Assembly: GCA_030731685.1 (NCBI GenBank)
Contig: JANQTO010000118.1
Span: 1 to 6,239, forward strand
Reading direction: 5' to 3'
DNA from: Nonlabens sp.
Lineage (GTDB): Bacteria; Bacteroidota; Bacteroidia; Flavobacteriales; Flavobacteriaceae
DNA length: 6,239 bases
Shown: piece by piece, positions 1 to 5,584 of the stretch
Numbering within the stretch: the first letter of the stretch is position 1
Layout of the letters: every line of letters starts with the position of its first letter
Position numbers and translations under genes: made by a program
The notes under the pieces: generated by a model
Told to the model about the DNA's origin: nothing
The model's input: only the letters and a program-made list of their open reading frames with translations
Database searches by the model: none

Positions 1-1577
1 TTAATATTCACGAGCGTGCCCTAGAGCTTGAAGGAAGAAAACAAATAAGATCTGCGGTCATTGATATTCCAGCTTTTCCTTCGTATCACGAGTGGATTGG
101 TATAGATTTTAGTAAACTTAGCGATGCAGTTGCAGACTCCTATCCGCCAAGAGCAACGTTGGGCAGGTATTTAAAAGAACGTTTTGAAACACTTGCAAAG
201 CCATTGCTTGATGGTAATTGGGTTACACTAATTGAAGAAAAAGTCATTCAGGTAGATGTGCTGGAAAGCAAAAAGCTACAAATCAAATCAAATCGAGCTG
301 TTTACAAGGACGTGGATGAGTTGCTACTTACCATAGGACATCAACCCACAGAGCTTACAGAAGAAATGATTTCCTGGGAAAAATACAGCTCTCAAAATGA
401 AAACGTTACGCTTTTCAAGAATGCGTATCCGGTAAAAGCATTTCTTTACAACAATGCACTTGACCAAAATGCTACTGTCGCGGTGCGAGGTTTTGGTCTT
501 GCCATGATAGACGTAGTACGTGCAATTGCAGAAAAGTTTGGAGCTTTTACGAGAATTGACGAAGACACACATGCGTGTAATTACCACAGTGAACTTAACA
601 TTAAAGGCATGATAGTGCCATTTTCACTAGATGGGTTGCCTCCTGTTCCCAAGCCATTCAATGCGGCCATAGACGTACAGTTTAAACCTAGCGATGTACA
701 GCTGGAACAATACGGCAAAACAATTTCACAAACTACGCTACAAAATGAGGCAAACAGTCCTTCTTTCTTGTTGGCTGCCTTTGCTCCTATTGCTGCGCAG
801 GTTTTTATAAATCTGAATCATAAAGTGGCTGTTGATAAAACTGCCAAAGAATTAGAAACCATAATCATGCGGTGGTTAGAAGACCCTACCAAAGATTATG
901 AAGGCATGGTTCCACTAAATGCGAGTGCTGTGGTGATGATGCAAAACTATGTGGACATGGCGACAGGCAAAGCACCCGTAAGTCTGGATTATTGTATAGG
1001 TCAAGTATGGCGTCACTGCCAGCCTACGATGTATGAAAAACTCTCTTTTAATAAGTGTTCTGACGAGGTTTTTGCATCGATTATTGAAATAGATGAACAA
1101 TCTAAACGCTTTTCCTACGGACCACCGGTTGCAGCGATTCAGCAGCTTCTAGCACTAATAGAACACGGTATTTTGAGTATCGATTTTCTTAAAGAACCAG
1201 AAATTGAGTTGACTAACGCAGGTTGGAAGTTCATTAAAAACAAAAAAGATAAAATCATTACAATACTTATAGATTCTGTCCTAGACGCTCCTAAAGTTGA
1301 CGAAGTTTCATCACCACTCGTGGAGCATCTACTTGACAGTGACATCATCACCGCAGTTCATGACGAACTAGGAATTGATATTAAGGAAAGCGGCCTTGTA
1401 TGTTCTGAAATAGAAACCGATATATGCTCCATCGCGCTACTAGGCAGACTTGCAAAAGGAACAGTTATAGGGGTTGACGCAATGTTAGAATGTTTTGGTC
1501 CAAGACCTAAAAAATGGGCTACCGCTGCGGCAAAAAGGCACACATTATTAATTAAAAATTATAGCAATGAAATTTAA
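1..1577 (+). CDS. FAD/NAD(P)-binding protein, 5'-truncated by the window edge
   Basis: The reading frame is open from the first complete codon (position 3) to TAA at 1575-1577, giving 524 visible residues, so the true start lies outside the window. The TTG at 159 is an internal codon, because conserved-looking sequence continues upstream of it. The fragment resembles the large FAD-NAD(P)-binding family (PF13454 type). Visible residues 47-57 carry a 'YPPRATLGRYL' segment typical of that family, and near nt 483-512 there is a Rossmann-like stretch 'VRGFGLAMIDVV', which fits the second dinucleotide-binding turn. The N-terminal GxGxxG that should bind FAD is not in the window. The C-terminal half is mixed alpha/beta with no signal peptide or membrane segment visible, suggesting a cytoplasmic oxidoreductase-like protein. 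Substrate and reaction are unknown. The stop codon overlaps the start of mscL by 11 nt, so the two are probably co-transcribed. The family assignment is fairly secure; the function is not. Confidence 0.82.
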   Translation, partial: NIHERALELEGRKQIRSAVIDIPAFPSYHEWIGIDFSKLSDAVADSYPPRATLGRYLKERFETLAKPLLDGNWVTLIEEKVIQVDVLESKKLQIKSNRAVYKDVDELLLTIGHQPTELTEEMISWEKYSSQNENVTLFKNAYPVKAFLYNNALDQNATVAVRGFGLAMIDVVRAIAEKFGAFTRIDEDTHACNYHSELNIKGMIVPFSLDGLPPVPKPFNAAIDVQFKPSDVQLEQYGKTISQTTLQNEANSPSFLLAAFAPIAAQVFINLNHKVAVDKTAKELETIIMRWLEDPTKDYEGMVPLNASAVVMMQNYVDMATGKAPVSLDYCIGQVWRHCQPTMYEKLSFNKCSDEVFASIIEIDEQSKRFSYGPPVAAIQQLLALIEHGILSIDFLKEPEIELTNAGWKFIKNKKDKIITILIDSVLDAPKVDEVSSPLVEHLLDSDIITAVHDELGIDIKESGLVCSEIETDICSIALLGRLAKGTVIGVDAMLECFGPRPKKWATAAAKRHTLLIKNYSNEI

Positions 1578-2028
1578 ATTATTAAGCGAGTTTAAAGAGT
1601 TTGCGCTTAAAGGAAATATGATAGACATCGCTATAGGTGTTATTATAGGAACGGCGTTTAACAAAGTTGTGGACGTACTTGTCAAGGAAATATTCCTGCC
1701 GCCACTATCCTATCTTACAGATGGCATCAATTGGGAAAATAAACGGTACGTGCTGCGCGAGGCAGTAACTATTAATGGTGTCGCAAAGCCTGAAGAAATA
1801 GCGATAGGTTACGGAAAACTCATGGAATCTACCGTAGATTTCCTTATCATAGGCTTTACCGTGTTTCTCGTGGTGAAATTTATGAACTCTATGCGTAAAA
1901 AGGCACAAGACCCTAAAGATGTGACCGTTGAAACACCTAAAGACATTGAATTACTCAACAAAATCGCAGACCTTTTAGAGCAACAGGTACAACTTGCTGC
2001 ACAAAATCAATCGACTACTCAAGAGTAA
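1567..2028 (+). CDS. mscL: Large-conductance mechanosensitive channel MscL
   Basis: This 153-residue protein matches MscL along its whole length. Known role: a homopentameric inner-membrane channel that opens under membrane tension and releases solutes during osmotic downshock. Visible features are the amphipathic N-terminal helix with 'EFKEFALKGN' (residues 8-17), TM1 about 19-48 with the signature 'IDIAIGVIIGTAFNKVV' (19-35) and 'LPPLSYL' (44-50), a periplasmic loop about 50-83, TM2 about 84-109 with 'VDFLIIGFTVF' (90-100), a basic cluster 'MRKK' (109-112), and a C-terminal helix 'LLNKIADLLEQQ' (129-140) that bundles the pentamer. It is slightly longer than the E. coli protein (136 aa), through a longer periplasmic loop and tail. 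The ATG lies inside the end of the upstream oxidoreductase gene (11-nt overlap) with no obvious Shine-Dalgarno sequence, so translation is probably coupled. No separate promoter was recognised. Confidence 0.97.
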   Translation: MKFKLLSEFKEFALKGNMIDIAIGVIIGTAFNKVVDVLVKEIFLPPLSYLTDGINWENKRYVLREAVTINGVAKPEEIAIGYGKLMESTVDFLIIGFTVFLVVKFMNSMRKKAQDPKDVTVETPKDIELLNKIADLLEQQVQLAAQNQSTTQE

Positions 2029-2058
2029 CTCTTAGTGTATTTATGGTGGTTGGTATAT

Positions 2059-2078
2059 TTCGCTTTCGCGAAAGCGAA
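2059..2078. repeat. Perfect 20-bp palindrome TTCGCTTTCGCGAAAGCGAA
   Basis: The 20 bases are exactly self-complementary, and the next bases outward (T and C) do not pair. It sits 30 nt after the mscL stop and 27 nt before the stop of the convergent lectin-like gene. Either transcript could fold it into a GC-rich 8-bp stem with a 4-nt loop. No T-run follows on either strand, so it is not a classic intrinsic terminator. From memory, a core of this kind (CGCTTTCGCGAAAGCG) recurs in intergenic regions of marine flavobacteria, which suggests a dispersed palindromic repeat or a bidirectional transcript-end signal. The symmetry is seen directly; the role is inferred. Confidence 0.75.
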
Positions 2079-2105
2079 CACCTTACAAGCAAAAGAATAG
2101 GTAAC

Positions 2106-2651
2106 TTACTGCGTTCTTGGGGTGGCAATCCAGTCCATGAAAACATCGTTAGTGTTTGATGTTTCGTTTATACCAATGGTAAAACCTGTAGTCGCAGAAT
2201 CAACAACTTTAAAGTGCATGATAGAATTGGAGCCACTATTATCTCTACCGGTTCCTTCCCTAAAAGTAAGTGTTATCGTAGGTATTGCAGTAAAAGGTGT
2301 GGCAAATACCACGTCATAATAATTCCAACCGGTCACGGTGCTACCAGCATCAACGGTTCCCGCTTGCGTCGTGTTGCTAGAAAGTGAAACCCAGTTAGGT
2401 ATTGCTGGTGTTCCAAAATTATACTGAAAGCTACTCGTCGTTACGTTGAAAACGAGTAAACCTGTTGCTGGATTAGTAATTAAATTACGCTCTATTGTTG
2501 TTAAACGTGGGAACAGGACACCAGCGTCAGTTGATTCAATATCTAAAATAGCAGAACCGTCTGGCAAATCTGTGCCTATGCCTACCTGAGCGTTTAATCC
2601 GTTTATGAAAGCTACCGTAAGTAGTAGCAACAATAATTTTTTCATTTTCAT
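2106..2651 (-). CDS. Secreted protein with H-type-lectin-like C-terminal module
   Basis: This 181-residue protein has a clear signal peptide: lysines at 2, 4 and 5, a poly-Leu core at 6-11, and probable cleavage after Ala21 (N-A|Q). Residues 22-90 show the N-terminal pattern common in exported flavobacterial proteins: 'QVGIGT' (22-27), 'LDIEST' (36-41), 'VLFPRLT' (45-51), 'NPATGLLVFN' (60-69), then 'W' at 87. Residues about 97-177 resemble an H-type lectin (PF09458-like) fold: 'DVVFATPFTAIPTITLTF' (113-130), 'TGFTI' (155-159) and the closing 'DWIAT' (173-177). This suggests carbohydrate binding at the cell surface or outside the cell, but no ligand can be predicted. There are no cysteines, no lipobox and no type IX C-terminal sorting domain. 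The start could be Met1 or Met3; both leave a working signal peptide. It is transcribed alone, convergent with mscL and divergent from the ars operon. The signal peptide is sure; the lectin call is moderate. Confidence 0.8.
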   Translation of the reverse strand: MKMKKLLLLLLTVAFINGLNAQVGIGTDLPDGSAILDIESTDAGVLFPRLTTIERNLITNPATGLLVFNVTTSSFQYNFGTPAIPNWVSLSSNTTQAGTVDAGSTVTGWNYYDVVFATPFTAIPTITLTFREGTGRDNSGSNSIMHFKVVDSATTGFTIGINETSNTNDVFMDWIATPRTQ

Positions 2652-2758
2652 TATTTTTTGAAAAATACAACATACATGATGACATGTTTAATTATTAATT
2701 AAATACTAGACAAGTTGTAATTATTATAGGATTAACAAGTTTTCATTTAAGTGTTTAT

Positions 2759-2835
2759 GTCGTTTACCTAGACAAATGGACTAGTAATTGTTCAATGAAT
2801 CAATTGTAGAAATACAATAATTCGTCGTTTACCTA
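2759..2835. repeat. Pair of 12-bp direct repeats GTCGTTTACCTA
   Basis: The 12-mer GTCGTTTACCTA occurs exactly at 2759-2770 and 2824-2835, 65 bp apart, within the AT-rich divergent region between the lectin-like gene and arsR. The sequences following the two copies do not match, so this is not a longer tandem duplication. The first copy is followed by GACAA, making CTAGACAA at 2768-2775, which also occurs at 2706-2713. Between the two 12-mers is a short perfect hairpin, ATTGTA-GAAA-TACAAT (2803-2818). The repeats could be paired binding sites for a regulator or a recombination scar. No transposase or terminal inverted repeat supports a mobile element. Confidence 0.5.
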
Positions 2836-2876
2836 TTTCTCCATATGTATATTTCCATATAAATACTTGCATAAAA

Positions 2877-2909
2877 TTGCTTTCATTAACTCTATTAATC
2901 GTAATATTG
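2877..2909 (+). promoter_or_regulatory. Candidate ars operon promoter (Bacteroidota type)
   Basis: TTG at 2877-2879 and TAATATTG at 2902-2909, separated by 22 nt, resemble the Bacteroidota -33 (TTTG/TTG) and -7 (TAnnTTTG) elements, with one mismatch in the -7 box. Transcription would start near 2916, giving a very short leader before the arsR ATG at 2929. The -7 box lies inside the candidate ArsR operator, which fits repression by steric blocking. An alternative weaker pairing is TTG 2867-2869 with TATTAATC at 2893. In such an AT-rich region the call is tentative. Confidence 0.4.
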
Positions 2910-2913
2910 CAAT
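2898..2913. promoter_or_regulatory. Candidate ArsR operator (imperfect palindrome)
   Basis: ATCGTAATATTGCAAT is a 16-bp dyad in which 12 of 16 positions are symmetric, centred on AATATT. It ends 15 nt before the arsR start codon and overlaps the candidate -7 box. ArsR/SmtB repressors bind AT-rich imperfect inverted repeats in their own promoters and release on binding metalloid, so position and symmetry both fit autoregulation. A second, wider inverted repeat, TTTCATT (2881-2887) with AATGAAA (2911-2917), overlaps it. Binding itself is inferred. Confidence 0.5.
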
Positions 2914-2928
2914 GAAACAATAAATCAC

Positions 2929-3261
2929 ATGGGATTAGCAAAGACCGAAATTTTCACAGACACTCAAAATCAAATTGCGTTGTATGCAAAAGTATTTGGA
3001 CATCCCGCGCGTGTAGCGATTTTAGAGCATTTGTTTAAAATGAATACGTGTGTTTGCGGTGATTTGGTATTAGAAATAGGTTTAGCACAACCTACCATAT
3101 CCCAACATCTCAAAGAACTCAAACATCTAGGACTTATACAGGGTACTATTGAAGGTACCAGCGTTTGTTATTGCATAAACCGAGAAAACTGGACAGGAAT
3201 GAAAAGCGTTATGACCGCATTTTTAAATCAAGATATTACTAAGCAACAACAATGTTGCTAA
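2929..3261 (+). CDS. arsR: ArsR-family winged-helix repressor of the ars operon
   Basis: This 110-residue protein is an ArsR/SmtB-type dimeric winged-helix repressor, expected to bind the ars promoter and dissociate on arsenite (or antimonite) binding. The N-terminal helix carries 'FGHPARVAILEHL' (23-35), and the helix-turn-helix spans about 45-66 with recognition helix 'AQPTISQHLKELKHLG' (53-68), followed by the beta wing about 69-84. Six cysteines are visible: Cys41 and Cys43 ('TCVCGDLV'), Cys80 and Cys82 ('VCYC') in the wing, and Cys109-Cys110 as the last two residues. Classical plasmid ArsR has a Cys-Val-Cys-Asp-Leu-Cys site; here a Gly follows the second Cys and the third Cys is absent, so the C-terminal pair may complete the site. 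It is the first gene of the ars operon, 35 nt before the next. The ATG at 2929 is used because an earlier ATG at 2912 meets a stop after three codons. Confidence 0.93.
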   Translation: MGLAKTEIFTDTQNQIALYAKVFGHPARVAILEHLFKMNTCVCGDLVLEIGLAQPTISQHLKELKHLGLIQGTIEGTSVCYCINRENWTGMKSVMTAFLNQDITKQQQCC

Positions 3262-3296
3262 CAAGCAACAATTAGAATCACTTAAAACAATACATT

Positions 3297-3764
3297 ATGA
3301 AACTCTCACAAGTAAAGTCTATTCTTAACAACGTTAAAACACTTGCTTTTCAGCTGCCAGATGGTTCACTTGTTCCTAATAACTTTCACGTAACGGAAGT
3401 TGGTAAAATCACCAAACACTTTATAGACTGCGGTGGCACGGTGCGCAAGGAGGATGTAATCAACTTCCAGCTTTGGTCTGCTGCCGACTATGACCACCGG
3501 CTACATCCTGAAAAGTTGCTGCATATTATTGAACTCTCTGAAAAGATAATAGGACTGGACGATTTAGAAATAGAAGTTGAATTCCAAGGAGTTACCATTC
3601 AAAAATTTGGTCTTGATCATGACGGTATACAATTTCTACTTACCACAAAACAAACAGATTGCCTTGCAAAAGACAGCTGTGGTATTCCCGTAGAAAAAAC
3701 CAAAATTGAATTATCAAACATAACAGAAAACGCTGTGTGCACGCCAGGCGGTGGTTGTTGTTAG
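3297..3764 (+). CDS. Cys-rich ars-operon protein, DUF6428-like, function unknown
   Basis: This 155-residue soluble protein has no signal peptide or membrane segment. I recognise it as the DUF6428-type protein that often sits beside arsR in Bacteroidota ars operons; no biochemical role is known to me. Visible landmarks are 'LPDGSLVPNNFHVTEVGKI' (20-38), 'DCGGTVR' (44-50), 'NFQLW' (56-60), 'DYDHRLHPEKL' (64-74), a helix about 72-86, an acidic strand 'DLEIEVEFQG' (89-98), 'TKQTDCLAKDSCGIP' (117-131) and the tail 'CTPGGGCC' (148-155). The six cysteines are 45, 122, 128, 148, 154 and 155, four of them in the last 34 residues together with 128; histidines 31, 41, 67, 70 and 76 cluster in the first half. 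The vicinal Cys pair and the operon position suggest arsenite binding, perhaps as a carrier or sensor comparable in role (not sequence) to ArsD. That is inference. It lies 35 nt after arsR and 37 nt before arsC. Confidence 0.85.
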   Translation: MKLSQVKSILNNVKTLAFQLPDGSLVPNNFHVTEVGKITKHFIDCGGTVRKEDVINFQLWSAADYDHRLHPEKLLHIIELSEKIIGLDDLEIEVEFQGVTIQKFGLDHDGIQFLLTTKQTDCLAKDSCGIPVEKTKIELSNITENAVCTPGGGCC

Positions 3765-3801
3765 CACATAGTTTCATTATATAACATGATTTTATAAAAA
3801 A

Positions 3802-4428
3802 ATGAAAAGCACTTCTACCCTTTTCCCAGAAATTGAAAAAACGATAAAAGCCCTAAAACCAGAGCTCATTTCTAGCGAGCGTAAGGCGTTATTACATCCG
3901 CTATCGCTCTTTATGAAAAACCGTATGGTGTCAAATGAACTTTTGAACCTGAACTTCATTTGTACTCATAATTCACGTAGAAGTCATTTATCACAGGTTT
4001 GGGCGCAAACGATGGGACATTATTTTGACATTCCCGTTCAATGTTATGCTGCTGGTACAGAATCGACAGCGTTGTATCCTATGATTGCAGAAACCCTAGA
4101 GAAACAAGGTTTTCAAATTCAGAAACTGTCTGATACGTTAAATCCAGTTTATGCAATAAAACATGCACCTAACGATTTGCCTACAATCGCTTTTTCTAAA
4201 ACCTTAGACAACCGTTTTAATCCGCAAAGTGGTTTTGCGGCGATTATGACCTGTGATAGCGCTGCCGAAGCCTGTCCCGTCGTTTCAGGTGCAGCAGCAA
4301 GGTTTGCTATTATGTATGAAGACCCTAAGGCATTTGATGACACACCGCAACAAGCAGCAAAATATGAGGAACGCAGCCTGCAAATTGCTACAGAAATGCT
4401 TTATGTATTTTCTCAAATCACAAAATAA
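3802..4428 (+). CDS. arsC: Arsenate reductase, low-molecular-weight phosphatase type
   Basis: This 208-residue protein has the low-molecular-weight tyrosine-phosphatase fold used by thioredoxin-linked arsenate reductases. The phosphate loop is 'CTHNSRRS' (54-61), a CX5R motif with nucleophile Cys54 and Arg60. Two further cysteines, Cys151 and Cys158, and Asp174 in '[10 protein letters not shown]' (172-181) follow with the same 7- and 23-residue spacings as Cys82, Cys89 and Asp105 of the S. aureus pI258 ArsC. This points to arsenate reduction by a three-cysteine relay rather than plain phosphatase activity. Oddities: about 48 residues precede the usual start of the fold and look like a helical extension, and the loop has Arg59 where pI258 ArsC has a dispensable Cys. 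It also has a longer segment between the P-loop and the Cys pair than the roughly 130-residue pI258 enzyme. It ends 2 nt before acr3, suggesting coupled translation. A related protein-tyrosine phosphatase is the alternative, unlikely in this context. Confidence 0.9.
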   Translation: MKSTSTLFPEIEKTIKALKPELISSERKALLHPLSLFMKNRMVSNELLNLNFICTHNSRRSHLSQVWAQTMGHYFDIPVQCYAAGTESTALYPMIAETLEKQGFQIQKLSDTLNPVYAIKHAPNDLPTIAFSKTLDNRFNPQSGFAAIMTCDSAAEACPVVSGAAARFAIMYEDPKAFDDTPQQAAKYEERSLQIATEMLYVFSQITK

Positions 4429-4430
4429 TC

Positions 4431-5483
4431 ATGAAATCGCCCAAAAAACTAAGCTTCCTCGACCGATTTTTAACGTTGTGGATTTTTGTCGCTATGCTTG
4501 TGGGAATTGCCATAGGGTACACTTTTCCATCATTTCCAGAAGTCGTTAACTCTTTCAGCAGTGGTTCTACAAACATTCCAATAGCCATCGGCCTTATTTT
4601 AATGATGTATCCACCGCTGGCAAAAGTGAACTATGCGCTTTTACCTGTTGTATTTAAAAACACAAAAATTTTAGGAACCTCCTTATTGCTCAACTGGATT
4701 ATAGGTCCCGTACTCATGTTTGCATTGGCTCTTATCTTCTTACAGGACCACCCAGAATATATGGTTGGTTTGATACTCATAGGCCTTGCACGTTGTATAG
4801 CCATGGTTCTCGTGTGGAATGACCTCGCCGAAGGCAGCAGTGAATACGGCGCTGGCCTTGTAGCGCTAAACAGTGTTTTTCAAGTTTTTGCCTACAGCTT
4901 TTATGCATGGTTATTTATTACGGTGCTTCCACCCTATTTTGGTTTTGACGGCACGATTGTAGATATTTCCATTGCAACCATTGCCGAGAGTGTCGCTATT
5001 TATCTGGGCATTCCATTTGTATTAGGCATCGCGAGCAGATTCTTTTTAGTGAAATTAAAAGGAGAAACTTGGTACACAAACACGTTCATTCCGGCAATCT
5101 CACCACTGACGTTAGTTGCTTTGTTATTTACCATAGTTATTATGTTTTCGCTCAAGGGCGAACTCATCGTAGAAATTCCTATGGATGTGCTGCTTATAGC
5201 TGTTCCGCTCCTTATTTACTTTATAATTATGTTTATTATAGGATTCTTTGTCACTAAAGCCATGGGCGCAACGTATGATAAAACCGTTGCCGTAGCATTT
5301 ACTGCAGCAGGCAATAACTTTGAACTGGCTATCGCGGTTGCCATAGCAGTTTTCGGACTAAACTCTGGGCAGGCATTTGTAGGTGTTATAGGGCCGCTGG
5401 TTGAAGTTCCTGCACTTATTGCGCTGGTTTGGGTGGCATTTTGGTTGCGTGATAGGTATTTTAAGAAAGATGTTAGGAAGTAA
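4431..5483 (+). CDS. acr3: ACR3-family arsenite efflux transporter
   Basis: This 350-residue polytopic membrane protein fits ACR3 (BART superfamily, ten transmembrane helices), which exports As(OH)3/arsenite from the cytoplasm using the proton motive force. Approximate helices are 12-31, 48-66, 80-104, 111-127, 140-168, 180-203, 217-240, 250-274, 283-309 and 312-340. The signature '[18 protein letters not shown]' (118-135) contains Cys122, the only cysteine in the protein and equivalent to the Cys shown to be essential in characterised Acr3 proteins. The second signature '[18 protein letters not shown]' contains Glu298, matching the other conserved functional residue, and is followed by '[13 protein letters not shown]'. 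Length is normal for bacterial ACR3. It is the last gene of the ars operon, 2 nt after arsC. Some databases call this protein ArsB, but it is unrelated to the E. coli plasmid ArsB family. Confidence 0.96.
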   Translation: MKSPKKLSFLDRFLTLWIFVAMLVGIAIGYTFPSFPEVVNSFSSGSTNIPIAIGLILMMYPPLAKVNYALLPVVFKNTKILGTSLLLNWIIGPVLMFALALIFLQDHPEYMVGLILIGLARCIAMVLVWNDLAEGSSEYGAGLVALNSVFQVFAYSFYAWLFITVLPPYFGFDGTIVDISIATIAESVAIYLGIPFVLGIASRFFLVKLKGETWYTNTFIPAISPLTLVALLFTIVIMFSLKGELIVEIPMDVLLIAVPLLIYFIIMFIIGFFVTKAMGATYDKTVAVAFTAAGNNFELAIAVAIAVFGLNSGQAFVGVIGPLVEVPALIALVWVAFWLRDRYFKKDVRK

Positions 5484-5497
5484 TATTGAAATTACGT

Positions 5498-5542
5498 CTT
5501 AAGCCTTCGTAGGTGCGGCCTTAAGTAGGCACCTATCAAGGC
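5498..5542 (+). terminator. Hairpin region after acr3, possible terminator with an alternative fold
   Basis: GCCTT (5503-5507) pairs with AAGGC (5538-5542), and TAGGTGC (5510-5516) pairs with GCACCTA (5529-5535). Together they form a two-part stem with a small internal loop and a 12-nt terminal loop. It starts 20 nt after the acr3 stop, between convergent genes, so it could end transcription from both sides. No T-run follows directly on either strand. A second, exclusive hairpin pairs CTTAAGCC (5498-5505) with GGCCTTAAG (5517-5525), with one bulged C. Position supports a transcript end; the missing T-tract lowers confidence. Confidence 0.5.
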
Positions 5543-5584
5543 ACACAATTAATTAATAACTGGTTAACTATTCAAAAAAAGAAT

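Noticed and set aside
159..161. TTG as start codon of the first gene
   Set aside because: The frame is open to the window edge, and a family-like motif (YPPRATLGRYL) spans this codon, so it is internal.
324..1543. Four short minus-strand open frames inside the oxidoreductase gene (324-587, 915-1100, 1139-1351, 1358-1543)
   Set aside because: All lie fully opposite a convincing coding sequence, with low-complexity or implausible translations.
2122..2319. Plus-strand open frame opposite the lectin-like gene
   Set aside because: The opposite strand has a complete protein with signal peptide and domain pattern; this frame has nothing recognisable.
2803..2818. Hairpin ATTGTA-GAAA-TACAAT as a terminator
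   Set aside because: The stem is short and AT-rich, no T-run follows, and it lies between divergent genes where no transcript should end.
2759..2835. Small mobile element bounded by the 12-bp repeats
   Set aside because: The intervening 53 bp has no terminal inverted repeats or coding content, so nothing beyond the repeat itself supports it.
2912..2923. Three-codon open frame ATG AAA CAA TAA before arsR as a regulatory leader peptide
   Set aside because: It overlaps the candidate operator and would probably lie at or before the transcript start; it is too short to support.
4253..4549. Open frame across the arsC-acr3 junction, + strand
   Set aside because: It overlaps two intact, well-recognised genes in another frame and its translation has no family-like features; it is a shadow, not evidence of a frameshift.
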